Part shown: in pieces, positions 7,707 through 15,582 of the stretch
Layout of the letters: each line of letters starts with the position of its first letter
How positions within the stretch are numbered: the stretch's first letter is position 1
IMG/VR virus record: IMGVR_UViG_3300046810_000563
Location: 1 to 21,270 of that record
Source of the DNA: a virus
DNA: 21,270 nucleotides
Strand: one strand, 5' to 3'
Made by a program: the position numbers and the translations under genes
Notes under the pieces: generated by a model
The model's input: only the letters and a program-made list of their open reading frames with translations
Told to the model about the DNA's origin: nothing
The model's database searches: none

Positions 7707-7991
7707 TTATGACTGAGGGGAGGCTGAAGGGCGCGGTTGCTTCTTAAAGTTTGAGGTCCGAATGTACCTGGCAAGCATCCATAATCCGCTACCAACTGCG
7801 GCAAACGCTAGAGCGAAAATCAATTCGGCAAATCCCTGACCAATCTGTTGGGGCGTTACATATCTGGAGAGCATTTTTACCGAAGAGGTGATGATTGTGT
7901 ATGCAGTGAAAATCCACAACACGGCTGAAATTGCGTACACCGGAAGCGAAAGGATCGTTCGTAGCCAAATTGGAGCTTTTTTCATCAGCAC
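7707..7991 (-). CDS. Small inner-membrane protein on the opposite strand (prophage cargo)
   Basis: This 94-aa protein has two predicted membrane helices (about residues 10-33 and 54-75) and a basic C-terminal tail (RYIRTSNFKKQPRPSASPQS). It is convergent with the I-like gene, with stops 5 bp apart. The start is either GTG at 7991, with AAGGA 5 nt upstream, or ATG at 7985, two codons in. Its orientation against the late operon means it must have its own promoter, so it is probably expressed in the lysogen. A TAGAAT on the - strand at 8052-8047 is a weak -10 candidate. Function unknown; a role at the membrane, such as excluding other phages, is only inference. Confidence 0.65.
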   Translation of the reverse strand: MLMKKAPIWLRTILSLPVYAISAVLWIFTAYTIITSSVKMLSRYVTPQQIGQGFAELIFALAFAAVGSGLWMLARYIRTSNFKKQPRPSASPQS

Positions 7992-8040
7992 TTATTTCCT
8001 TGATGACTGAGTCGAGCGCCTCATCGTAGGAGGGCTCAGC

Positions 8041-8082
8041 ATGCGAATTCTATCATCACGACTTTTACAGAAATGCCATTAG
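8041..8082 (+). pseudogene. 13-codon ORF, probable remnant of a small gene
   Basis: An AGGAGG site (8029-8034) 6 nt before ATG 8041 is among the best ribosome sites in the window, yet the frame encodes only MRILSSRLLQKCH before a TAG. The terminator hairpin begins one base later. The first codons resemble the lipoprotein start at 6628 (MRIL). This looks like the beginning of a deleted cargo gene joined to its terminator; a leader peptide is the alternative. Confidence 0.35.
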
Positions 8083-8083
8083 G

Positions 8084-8105
8084 CCGCCCAAGAGGCGGTT
8101 TTTTT
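8084..8105 (+). terminator. Intrinsic terminator just before J
   Basis: CCGCC (8084-8088), loop CAAGA, GGCGG (8094-8098) and a run of seven T. It lies 16 nt before the J start codon, so J expression needs read-through, antitermination or a transcript starting in between. Confidence 0.75.
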
Positions 8106-8121
8106 ATGCCTGGAGGAAAGC

Positions 8122-11100
8122 ATGGGCGCAGCAGCACAGATCGATATCCACGGCGAGAAGGGCGGCAGCAGCAAGCCGAAGTCGCCAGTCGAAGCCAGCG
8201 ACAGCCTGCGCTCGACCAACTTGGCAAAGCTGCTCATCGCCGTGGGCGAGGGCGAGTTCGACGCGGTGCCGACCGAATACGACATCTGCCTGGACAACAC
8301 GCCGATCCGCGATGCCAGCGGCAACTACAACTTCCCCGGTGTGAAGTGGGACTGGCGCCCTGGCTCAGTGAACCAGACGTACATCCCCGGCATCCCTTCC
8401 GTGGAGAACGAGACTTCACTGAATGTCGAACTGCGCAGCGATGCGGCGTGGGTGCGCTCCATCACCAACACCCAGCTTTCGGCTGTGCGCGTGCGTCTGG
8501 CATGGCCAGCCCTGCAGCGCGCTGACGACGAAGGCAATGTCGGTGGCTACCGCATCGAATACGCAATCGACGTGGCCACCGACGGCGGCGCCTATCAGCA
8601 AGTGCTGTTGGATGCAGTTGACGGCAAGACCACCACGCGCTACGAGCGCTCGCGCCGCATCGATCTGCCGGACGCCACCACTGGCTGGCAGATCCGCGTG
8701 CGCCGCCTGACGCCGAACCAGAACAGCAACAAGATCGCCGACACCATGCTGGTGGCTGGTTACACCGAAGTCATCGACGCCAAGCTGCGTTATCCCAATA
8801 CCGCGCTGCTCTACATCGAATTCGATGCCGAGCAGTTCACCAACATCCCAGCGGTGACCGTTAAGTGCAAGGCGCGGCGCTGGATGGTGCCGAGCAACTA
8901 CGACCCAATCCTGCGCTCCTACACCGGAACGTGGGACGGCTCGATGAAATCGGCCTGGACCAACAATCCGGCGTGGATCACTTACGGCATTTGCACCAAC
9001 GACATGTTCGGCCTGGGCAAGCGCATCAAGTCGTTCATGGTCGACAAATGGGAGCTGTACCGGATCGCCCAGTATTGCGATCAGATGGTGCCGAACGGTC
9101 TTGGCGGTCTGGAGCCGCGTTTTCTTTGCGACATGAACCTGCAGGGCAAGGCTGACGCCTGGTCGCTGCTACGCGATATCGCCGGCATCTATCGGGGCAT
9201 GACTTACTGGGCGCAGGGGCAGTTGGTGATGCAAGCGGACATGCCGCGCGCCCAGGACTTCGACTACGTCTTCACCCGCGCGAACGTCATCGATGGGAAG
9301 TTTTCGTATGGCAGCGCCTCGGCGAAGACGCGTTACACCCGTGCGCTGGTCAGCTACGACAACCCTGCAAACAACTACGACACAGACGTCATCCCTTTTG
9401 CTGACCTCGAATTGCAGCGCCGCTACGGTGATCGCCCGACCGAACTGAGTGCCATTGGTTGCACTCGCGCATCCGAGGCCCAGCGCCGCGGCAAGTGGGC
9501 GATCCTGAGCAACAATCAGGATCGCACCGTATCGTTCAAGACCGGCATGGAGGGTGTGATCCCGTTGCCCGGGCACATCATTCCGGTGGCGGATTCGCTG
9601 CTCGCTGGGCGTGAGGTTGGCGGGCGCATCTCGGCCGCGTCTGGCCGCGTGGTGACGCTCGACCGTGACACCCAAGCCAAGGTCGGTGACCGCCTGATCA
9701 TCAACCTGCCGGGCGGCCGCGCGGAAGGTCGCACAGTGCAGAAGGTCAGCGGCCGCGACGTGACCGTCACCACCAACTACAGCGAGCCGCCGATCGCGCA
9801 ATTGCAATGGGCGCTCGATGCCAATGACTTGGCAATTCCGTTGTACCGCGTGCTGCGCACCAAGCGCACCACCGAAGGCGACTTCGAAATCAGTGCGCTG
9901 CAATACGAGCCAAGCAAGTTCGCCTACATCGACACCGGCGCTCGGCTTGAAGAGCGCCCAATCAGCGTGATCCCGATCACGGTAGTGCCGGCGCCGGCGA
10001 GCGTAACGCTGGTATCCACTTCGGCGGTTGTCCAAGGGTTGGCCGTGGCCACCATGACCATAAGTTGGCCTGCCGTACCTGGCGCCGTCGGCTACGACAT
10101 CGAGTGGCGCAAAGACAGCGGCAACTGGATCAAGCTGCAGCGCACCGGCATGACCAACGTCGATGTCGTTGGGATTTACGCGGGCGCCTACGTGGCCCGG
10201 GTGCGGGCGGTGAGTGCGTTCGATATCACGTCGATCTGGCGCAATTCGATCCTGACCAATCTCAAAGGCAAGCAGGGATTGCCGCCGGCGCTCAGCTACC
10301 TGAATGCCACGCCACTGCTGTTCGGCATCTACCTGAAGTGGGGTTTCCCTGCTGGCGCGGAGGATAGCCAAAGGACTGAAATCTGGTACAGCCAAACCAC
10401 CCAGCTCGACATGGCTACCAAACTCACCGACCTGGCTTACCCGCAAAGCGACTTCTCCATGCTCGGCCTGCGGGCTGGCGTGACGTTCTACTTCTGGGGC
10501 CGGATCGTCGACAAGATCGGCAACATCGGGCCGTGGTATCCGATCGGTATCGGTGTGCAGGGCCAGTCGAGCTCCGACGCCGCGGCGATTCTGGAAATGA
10601 TCGCCGGTGAGATTGGTCGCACCGAGTTGGGGAAAGACATCCTCGATGAGATCGACAAAATCCCAGGGCTCCAAGCACAGATCGATGCATTCGATGGGCT
10701 GAAGAGTTATGACCCGGAAGCGACCTACGAGGAATACGACCTGTTGGTGGTGGGCAAACGGATATATCAAGCCACCGGCCCGGTGCCAATCTACACGCCG
10801 CCGCCGAATCCTGCTTACTGGCTCGACGTTGGGCAGACAGTGCAGACGGCAAACGGCTTGGCTCAGCAGGTTCAAACCAACACGGCCGGCATCACCGATC
10901 TCGACGGCGTGGTGACTGCGCAAGCGACGGCATTCCAAGCGCTGCGGGCCTCCTACCGCGACGAAGATGGAGAGGGTGACGCACAGGATGCTTTGCGTGG
11001 ATGGAATGCAACGACCAGCTTTGCCGAAGAGGTGAAGGTCCGGGCCTCGCAAAACAGCGCGCTTACGCAGCGGGTCACAACGCTTGATGCGGAAGTGGGC

Positions 11101-11685
11101 GAGAACTCGGCCCACCTGACTGAGCTGGAACAGACGGTCGCCACAAACGAAGAAGCCACTGCCACCAAAATCACGCAACTGACCGCCACGGTCGGAGATA
11201 ACACATCCGCCATTCAGGAGACGGCTGAAGCGTTTGCCGATCTCGACGGCAACCTCAAGACGATGTGGTCGGTGAAGATGTCGGTCACGGCCAATGGTCA
11301 GTACGTGGCGGCCGGCATCGGCTTGGGGATTGAGAACGTGGACGGCGTTTTCCAGAGCCAGTTCCTGGTGGCTGCTGATCGGTTCGCGATCGTCAACACG
11401 ATTGCTGGCGGCGCGATCTCGGTTCCGTTTGCAGTACAGGGCGGTCAGGTGTTCATGCGGTCAGCTTTCCTACAGGACGGCAGCATCACCAATGCCAAGA
11501 TCGGCAACTTCATCAGCTCGAACAACTACATCGCCGGCGTGCAGGGCTGGATTCTCAACAAAGACGGGACGCTTGAGATCAATGGCATCGTGCCCGGTCA
11601 GGGGCGGCTGGTGATCAACTCGTTGAACGTCTCGGTCTACGACGTCAATAACGTGCTGCGCGTGCGTCTTGGATATCTTGGGTGA
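8122..11685 (+). CDS. Tail tip host-specificity protein, lambda J-like
   Basis: This 1187-aa protein forms the central tail tip and contacts the receptor. The N-terminal ~600 residues are the conserved J tip region (e.g. SLRSTNLAKLLIAVGEGE, then YDICLDNTPIRDASGNYNFP). Two fibronectin type III-like domains follow (about 630-715 and 730-815). A small aromatic-rich block at about 861-905 (YDPEATYEEYD...IYQA...YW) resembles carbohydrate-binding modules. Next comes coiled coil (about 910-1035), then a DUF1983-type segment (GIGLGIENVDGVFQSQFLVA) and a short C-terminal domain likely to set specificity. GGAGG stands 5 nt before the ATG. Length is close to lambda J (1132 aa). The two genes that follow are probably tip accessories. 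Confidence 0.95.
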   Translation: MGAAAQIDIHGEKGGSSKPKSPVEASDSLRSTNLAKLLIAVGEGEFDAVPTEYDICLDNTPIRDASGNYNFPGVKWDWRPGSVNQTYIPGIPSVENETSLNVELRSDAAWVRSITNTQLSAVRVRLAWPALQRADDEGNVGGYRIEYAIDVATDGGAYQQVLLDAVDGKTTTRYERSRRIDLPDATTGWQIRVRRLTPNQNSNKIADTMLVAGYTEVIDAKLRYPNTALLYIEFDAEQFTNIPAVTVKCKARRWMVPSNYDPILRSYTGTWDGSMKSAWTNNPAWITYGICTNDMFGLGKRIKSFMVDKWELYRIAQYCDQMVPNGLGGLEPRFLCDMNLQGKADAWSLLRDIAGIYRGMTYWAQGQLVMQADMPRAQDFDYVFTRANVIDGKFSYGSASAKTRYTRALVSYDNPANNYDTDVIPFADLELQRRYGDRPTELSAIGCTRASEAQRRGKWAILSNNQDRTVSFKTGMEGVIPLPGHIIPVADSLLAGREVGGRISAASGRVVTLDRDTQAKVGDRLIINLPGGRAEGRTVQKVSGRDVTVTTNYSEPPIAQLQWALDANDLAIPLYRVLRTKRTTEGDFEISALQYEPSKFAYIDTGARLEERPISVIPITVVPAPASVTLVSTSAVVQGLAVATMTISWPAVPGAVGYDIEWRKDSGNWIKLQRTGMTNVDVVGIYAGAYVARVRAVSAFDITSIWRNSILTNLKGKQGLPPALSYLNATPLLFGIYLKWGFPAGAEDSQRTEIWYSQTTQLDMATKLTDLAYPQSDFSMLGLRAGVTFYFWGRIVDKIGNIGPWYPIGIGVQGQSSSDAAAILEMIAGEIGRTELGKDILDEIDKIPGLQAQIDAFDGLKSYDPEATYEEYDLLVVGKRIYQATGPVPIYTPPPNPAYWLDVGQTVQTANGLAQQVQTNTAGITDLDGVVTAQATAFQALRASYRDEDGEGDAQDALRGWNATTSFAEEVKVRASQNSALTQRVTTLDAEVGENSAHLTELEQTVATNEEATATKITQLTATVGDNTSAIQETAEAFADLDGNLKTMWSVKMSVTANGQYVAAGIGLGIENVDGVFQSQFLVAADRFAIVNTIAGGAISVPFAVQGGQVFMRSAFLQDGSITNAKIGNFISSNNYIAGVQGWILNKDGTLEINGIVPGQGRLVINSLNVSVYDVNNVLRVRLGYLG

Positions 11686-11688
11686 ACT

Positions 11689-12012
11689 ATGGCTTATGGA
11701 ATGAGGGTCTGGGGCGCTGATGGCGTCCTTCAGGTCGATGAGAATTCGTTCACCATTCGGGTGCTGTTCTCCACGCTGGTCACGTTCGCCCTTGGGGCCA
11801 GCAAAGGGAATCAGGATTTCTCGGTTCCCGGTATATCGCCGGGCAACGGGACGGCAATCGTGGTTCCCATCGGCGCATACCCAGATTCGCAAATGCAATT
11901 TGAAACTGAAGTTCTCGACGGCTTGGTGCGGGTTTACAACCACACGCGCACCTATGCCGCCAGCTTCACGTCGTCTGGCACCATGCGGTTGATCGTAATG
12001 AGGTGGGGGTGA
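11689..12012 (+). CDS. Small tail-tip-associated protein
   Basis: This 107-aa, strand-rich protein starts 3 nt after the J stop and overlaps the start of the next gene (TGATG). No signal peptide or enzymatic motif is seen. Its N-terminus (MAYGMRVWGADGVLQVDENS) resembles both the N-terminus and an internal segment of the next protein (QYGMRLWDGAGKLLFDSGTP). I infer a small beta-sandwich structural or receptor-contact protein at the tail tip. The family name is not known to me. Confidence 0.75.
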   Translation: MAYGMRVWGADGVLQVDENSFTIRVLFSTLVTFALGASKGNQDFSVPGISPGNGTAIVVPIGAYPDSQMQFETEVLDGLVRVYNHTRTYAASFTSSGTMRLIVMRWG

Positions 12013-12692
12013 TGGCTTTTGGACTGCAATACACCAATAACACCAACACCGTGGTCATTGATTCGGAGTTCGCTAGGCTAATGGTGATCTCCACTGGCCG
12101 GTTCGCTCCCACGGAAGAGGGCGGGCTAGGATCGACGACCTACTTTGTTCGACCTGTGACTTCGCAGGAACCACCCTTGGTGTTCGTGCGGCCTGACACT
12201 GTTGGCGGTATCGCTGGCCTCTGCCGGATGCGGCTGATCGGGTCGGCGGGGAACTGGGTCGGCTTCTACGTTCGGGCGTATGACGCAAACACCGCTCAAC
12301 CGAATGGGCGCTACTTCGTCGCAGCTTTCGCGGCGCAGCCGGTGGCGCAGTACGGCATGCGTCTCTGGGATGGTGCGGGGAAGTTGCTTTTTGATTCGGG
12401 CACACCCAACGCGACATTCACCCGGGCTTTCCAGAACTGGAACTACGTGAAGTACGACACGTCGCCTCAAGGGCTGACGCGGATCTACTACTCGGTACCG
12501 TTCAACTTCCCGCAGAACGAATACATGCTGCTGAACAACTTTGGCATGGCCATGACCGCAGGCAGCGCCGTTCCTCGCGATCTTTATTGCTGGTGGGACT
12601 TTCCTAACTCAACGCTGTACGCCGTGACTGTCGCGGTGTCCAACCCGTTCGCGTTCTTCCTGCCGGCTGTCTTCGCAAAAATCGCCGCCTAA
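12012..12692 (+). CDS. Tail-tip protein related to its upstream neighbour
   Basis: This 226-aa protein has its ATG at 12012 overlapping the preceding stop, with a G-rich stretch (GAGGTGGGGG) just upstream. A GTG 9 nt earlier is possible but unnecessary. The sequence is rich in strands and aromatics (NWVGFYVRAYD, FQNWNYVKYDT). The YGMRLWDGAGKLLFD segment near residue 113 matches the start of the 11689 protein, so this gene may have two related domains. It is likely a minor structural protein of the tip or fibre base, since it lies between J and the fibre gene. Confidence 0.75.
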   Translation: MAFGLQYTNNTNTVVIDSEFARLMVISTGRFAPTEEGGLGSTTYFVRPVTSQEPPLVFVRPDTVGGIAGLCRMRLIGSAGNWVGFYVRAYDANTAQPNGRYFVAAFAAQPVAQYGMRLWDGAGKLLFDSGTPNATFTRAFQNWNYVKYDTSPQGLTRIYYSVPFNFPQNEYMLLNNFGMAMTAGSAVPRDLYCWWDFPNSTLYAVTVAVSNPFAFFLPAVFAKIAA

Positions 12693-12710
12693 ACAAATAA
12701 GGAAACATCC

Positions 12711-13976
12711 ATGACCTGGTACAAATCGGGAACGGTCTCTGTTGCTCAAAATTCCAATGCGGTGATCGGCGTCGGCACGGCTTTCATCGCGAACTCGCGT
12801 GTTGGTGATGCCTGGATCGGCCCAGATAGTGGGCTGTACGAGGTCACCAACATTGCGAGCGATACGGCGCTTTCGATCTCGCCGCCGTATAAAGGCCAGA
12901 CCGTTTCGGGCGGAACTTATGCCCTCGCGCCGATGCAGGGTTATTTGAAGGACACGGCCGATGCCCTCAGGCAGGCCTCGTTAGAGGTAGGCGGTGCACT
13001 GGATGGGCTGGAGGAAAGCGTGCTGTCGGCAAGTCAGTCGGCGGACGCTGCTCTTGCTTCCAAAAATGCTGCCGGGGAATCGGCGGCAGCTGCGGGTCAG
13101 TCCGAAACTGCGACGCTGGAATACAAAAACGCGGCGGGTCTTTCGGCCACTGCCGCGGAGCAATCGGAGGCAGCATCGCTTGGCTACAAGAATGCCGCCG
13201 AGACGTCTGCAACCAATGCTGGGCAATCGGAACAGGCCTCCCTTGGTTACAAGGATGCTGCGGCACTTTCTGCGCAGAATGCCGCAGCATCCGCTGCTTC
13301 AGCCGGAAATTTAGGGGTTGGTTCTGGTTACATCGATGGGTTGATCCCGTCTTGGAACTCAAGCAGCTCGATCACCGTTTCTGCCGGGGCGGCGTTCATC
13401 CAGAGTTCGAACAAAGTCCTGCGGGTCCTATCACCCATCACTCTGACGGGCATCGGGGGATTGAGCGCCGATGTGTTTTATTACCTTTATCTATACGAAA
13501 ACGCAGGAGCACCGGCGATCGAACTGTCTGCAGTCGTTCCCGCTGCGCCGTTTTCGGGCGCGGCCCGGTCAAAAACCGGGGATTCATCGCGGCGCTTTGT
13601 TTGCGCACTGCGTTCCAGTGCTAGTGGAACCATTTATATCTTCCAAGTGGCTGACGGGCTGATATTTTATTCAACCAACACTGCCGCCGCACCGTTCCGC
13701 CGCCTCAGCGGTGGTGGTTCAAACGTCTATGCCTCCGTATCACTCTCGACGGTGGTTCCTCCAACTACTCAAACGGCAATTATCCGAGGAAGCGCCGCTT
13801 CAGGTGTAGCGGGGGTGAGCAACTCGTTCGCAGGCAATGTGCTGATGACTCAATTCGATTCCGGTTCGCGTTATATGGTTGCGTTCCCAACAGCCGCAGA
13901 TCAATCGATCCTTTACATTATGCTTAGCGCTGGCACCTTTACTTTAGACGTTTGTGGATACGGGATGGATCGATAA
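12711..13976 (+). CDS. Tail fibre protein with 21-residue repeats
   Basis: This 421-aa protein is the likely receptor-binding side or tip fibre. Residues 1-90 form an attachment domain that I recall from Pseudomonas phage fibres (MTWYKSGTVSVAQNSNAVIG, then a GLYEVTNIASDTALSISPPY segment). Residues 117-179 are three 21-residue repeats of the type SKNAAGESAAAAGQSETATL, with a partial fourth. They are Ala/Ser-rich and probably a trimeric shaft. From about 205 a Ser/Gly/aromatic beta-rich C-terminal region follows that should hold the receptor contact. GGAAAC precedes the ATG after AATAA. The stop overlaps the start of the chaperone gene. Confidence 0.88.
   Translation: MTWYKSGTVSVAQNSNAVIGVGTAFIANSRVGDAWIGPDSGLYEVTNIASDTALSISPPYKGQTVSGGTYALAPMQGYLKDTADALRQASLEVGGALDGLEESVLSASQSADAALASKNAAGESAAAAGQSETATLEYKNAAGLSATAAEQSEAASLGYKNAAETSATNAGQSEQASLGYKDAAALSAQNAAASAASAGNLGVGSGYIDGLIPSWNSSSSITVSAGAAFIQSSNKVLRVLSPITLTGIGGLSADVFYYLYLYENAGAPAIELSAVVPAAPFSGAARSKTGDSSRRFVCALRSSASGTIYIFQVADGLIFYSTNTAAAPFRRLSGGGSNVYASVSLSTVVPPTTQTAIIRGSAASGVAGVSNSFAGNVLMTQFDSGSRYMVAFPTAADQSILYIMLSAGTFTLDVCGYGMDR
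13059..13247 (+). repeat. Three 63-bp coding repeats in the fibre shaft
   Basis: Codons 117-137, 138-158 and 159-179 of the fibre encode related units (YKNAAGLSATAAEQSEAASL, YKNAAETSATNAGQSEQASL), and a fourth partial unit starts at 13248. The DNA copies have diverged, so the repeat is old, but unit number could vary between related phages. Confidence 0.85.
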
Positions 13977-14326
13977 TGCCATATGCAATTACAGAAAAGA
14001 GTTGGCGCGGAATCGAAGAGGGCTGGCCGCTGCAGGAAGGCGAGTTCTACGTTGAAGATATTCCGCTAGAGCTAATCGAGAAGGTTGAGCAAATCGACGT
14101 TGAGCGTTCTTCTCGCGCCTTGCTAGAGAGGCGACTGGCGGAGACAAGCCAGGTCATCGCACCGCTTCAGGCTGGAGTAGATATCGATGAGATTAGCGAT
14201 GAAGATCGTTTGAGATGGCGATCGTGGAAACGCTATCTGATTGCCCTGAGCAACACAACCGAGCGCCCGGGATGGCCAGAAGCTCCGGATTGGCCAACTA
14301 TCCCTGCTTGGCCTACGATTACTTGA
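13976..14326 (+). CDS. Tail fibre assembly chaperone
   Basis: This 116-aa protein ends in the pattern EDRLRWRSWKRYLIALSNTT followed by PGWPEAPDWPTIPAWP, which is typical of caudoviral tail fibre assembly proteins that help fibres trimerise or stay bound to the tip. The start is the ATG overlapping the fibre stop (TAATG), giving MPYAITEKSWRGIEEGWPLQ. An in-frame upstream ATG at 13952 lies within the fibre gene. Tight coupling to the fibre gene supports the role. Confidence 0.88.
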   Translation: MPYAITEKSWRGIEEGWPLQEGEFYVEDIPLELIEKVEQIDVERSSRALLERRLAETSQVIAPLQAGVDIDEISDEDRLRWRSWKRYLIALSNTTERPGWPEAPDWPTIPAWPTIT

Positions 14327-14410
14327 TAATTCATAGTTTAGTCATCGGAGAGATACAGCTTTTCCTTGATGTGTGCAGATGTTTAAATGCAGCTCATTTT
14401 GGAGGGGCAG

Positions 14411-15445
14411 ATGGAAAAAAAGCAGCGTTTTGCAGGGGCAGATGGTATCCGTGGATTCGCATGTCTCATTGTGCTAATCGCCCACATCCCAGGCTTCTTT
14501 TTTCCGCAGATAGCTTCATATTTCTCCGGAACGGGTAAATACGGGGTTTGGCTGTTTTTTGTTCTGAGTGCGTTTTTACTCACGTCAAGGTTCATGCAAA
14601 CAGGCTTTGGTTTAACATCTCTCATCAGTTATTCCCTAGGTCGATTTCTAAGAATTATTCCAATTTTCATCTTGGTATTATTCGTTTATTGGTCGCTAGG
14701 CTATGCGGGATTATTGACTGCGTCAGATTTATGGCTTGCAGCCACAATGAGCAATGGCTATGCGCATCTTTGGACGATTCCCGTAGAATTCAAATTCTAT
14801 TTAATACTGCCGTTTTTTGCTTTTTCGTTTGTATGGGTTGCTAATAGATATGGCACCTATGCAGCAGCGGGCATTGCCGTGATGGAAATAATTATACATC
14901 AACTAATATGGCCGTATTGGTTTACCCCGGCAAACAGTATCGACACTCGCTGGTACATACCAAGCTTCATATTTGGTTGCTGCGCCGCTGTAATTATTCC
15001 TGGATCAAGGCTGGCAAAAGATAGATGGCCAACGCTGATCGGGTGTGTTGTAATAATTTTATTATTAGCTCTTAGTCCAGGTGGGAGGATGGTGTTGCTA
15101 GGCACACCGCCCGATGGCTGGCTTATGGATAAATTCATACTTTTGAGCTTTTTTTGGATGCTATTCATAATAGGCCTAGCTCACGGCAATGGCCTCATCG
15201 GTACAGTTATGAGGAGCGCGCCTTTAAGATATCTCGGTGCATGGAGCTACTCTATCTATCTCATTCACTGGCTTTTCTATCTTTCGGTATCTTCTATTGG
15301 GAAAGGGTGGGCATTTGCGACCATTGCTTTCCTGCTGACGATATTGTGCGGCGCGGCAATGTTCATCTTGATTGAATCACCCATTGAACGCTTCAGGCAC
15401 TCTACCCAAAATAAATTTCTCGGAATCAGGATGTTAGCTAATTAA
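14411..15445 (+). CDS. Acyltransferase 3 family membrane protein (probable O-antigen acetylase)
   Basis: This 344-aa protein has about ten membrane helices and the motifs of the OafA/acyltransferase-3 family: RFAGADGIRGFACLIVLIAH at the N-terminus with the conserved His, LWTIPVEFKFYLILPFF, GAWSYSIYLIHW, and ESPIERF at the end. Such enzymes transfer acetyl groups from the cytoplasmic side to surface sugars. Phage copies commonly alter O-antigen and so block reinfection. The start ATG has GGAGG 6 nt upstream; an ATG 24 nt earlier is less likely. The gene is clearly AT-richer than the tail genes, indicating separate acquisition. It closes the late transcription unit, ahead of a strong terminator. 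The sugar substrate is unknown. Confidence 0.88.
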   Translation: MEKKQRFAGADGIRGFACLIVLIAHIPGFFFPQIASYFSGTGKYGVWLFFVLSAFLLTSRFMQTGFGLTSLISYSLGRFLRIIPIFILVLFVYWSLGYAGLLTASDLWLAATMSNGYAHLWTIPVEFKFYLILPFFAFSFVWVANRYGTYAAAGIAVMEIIIHQLIWPYWFTPANSIDTRWYIPSFIFGCCAAVIIPGSRLAKDRWPTLIGCVVIILLLALSPGGRMVLLGTPPDGWLMDKFILLSFFWMLFIIGLAHGNGLIGTVMRSAPLRYLGAWSYSIYLIHWLFYLSVSSIGKGWAFATIAFLLTILCGAAMFILIESPIERFRHSTQNKFLGIRMLAN

Positions 15446-15460
15446 CCCATCGTTACAACC

Positions 15461-15485
15461 AAACCCGCTTATGCGGGTTTTTTTT
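15461..15485 (+). terminator. Intrinsic terminator after the acyltransferase
   Basis: AAACCCGC (15461-15468), loop TTAT, GCGGGTTT (15473-15480) and a continuing T-run. It separates the acyltransferase from the endolysin. Confidence 0.88.
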
Positions 15486-15538
15486 CGCCCGGAGAATAAA
15501 CTCCGATCACTAAGCAGCAGTTGCTAAAAATCATTCCA

Positions 15539-15562
15539 AGCGCCGCCATACAAGGCGGCGCT
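15539..15562 (+). promoter_or_regulatory. Hairpin ahead of the endolysin
   Basis: AGCGCCGCC pairs perfectly with GGCGGCGCT around a 6-nt loop, followed by TTCGTTATT, which is a poor T-run. It lies about 20 nt before the endolysin start. It could be a weak terminator or a brake on endolysin synthesis; the sequence does not decide. Confidence 0.45.
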
Positions 15563-15582
15563 TTCGTTATTGGAGAACATAT

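Noticed and set aside
9169-11178. 669-codon open frame on the - strand
   Set aside because: It lies entirely inside J, which has clear homology and a ribosome site. The reverse frame is open because of high-GC codon bias.
13059-13290. CRISPR-like array in the fibre gene
   Set aside because: The 63-bp units are in-frame, diverged coding repeats without spacers; no cas genes are present.
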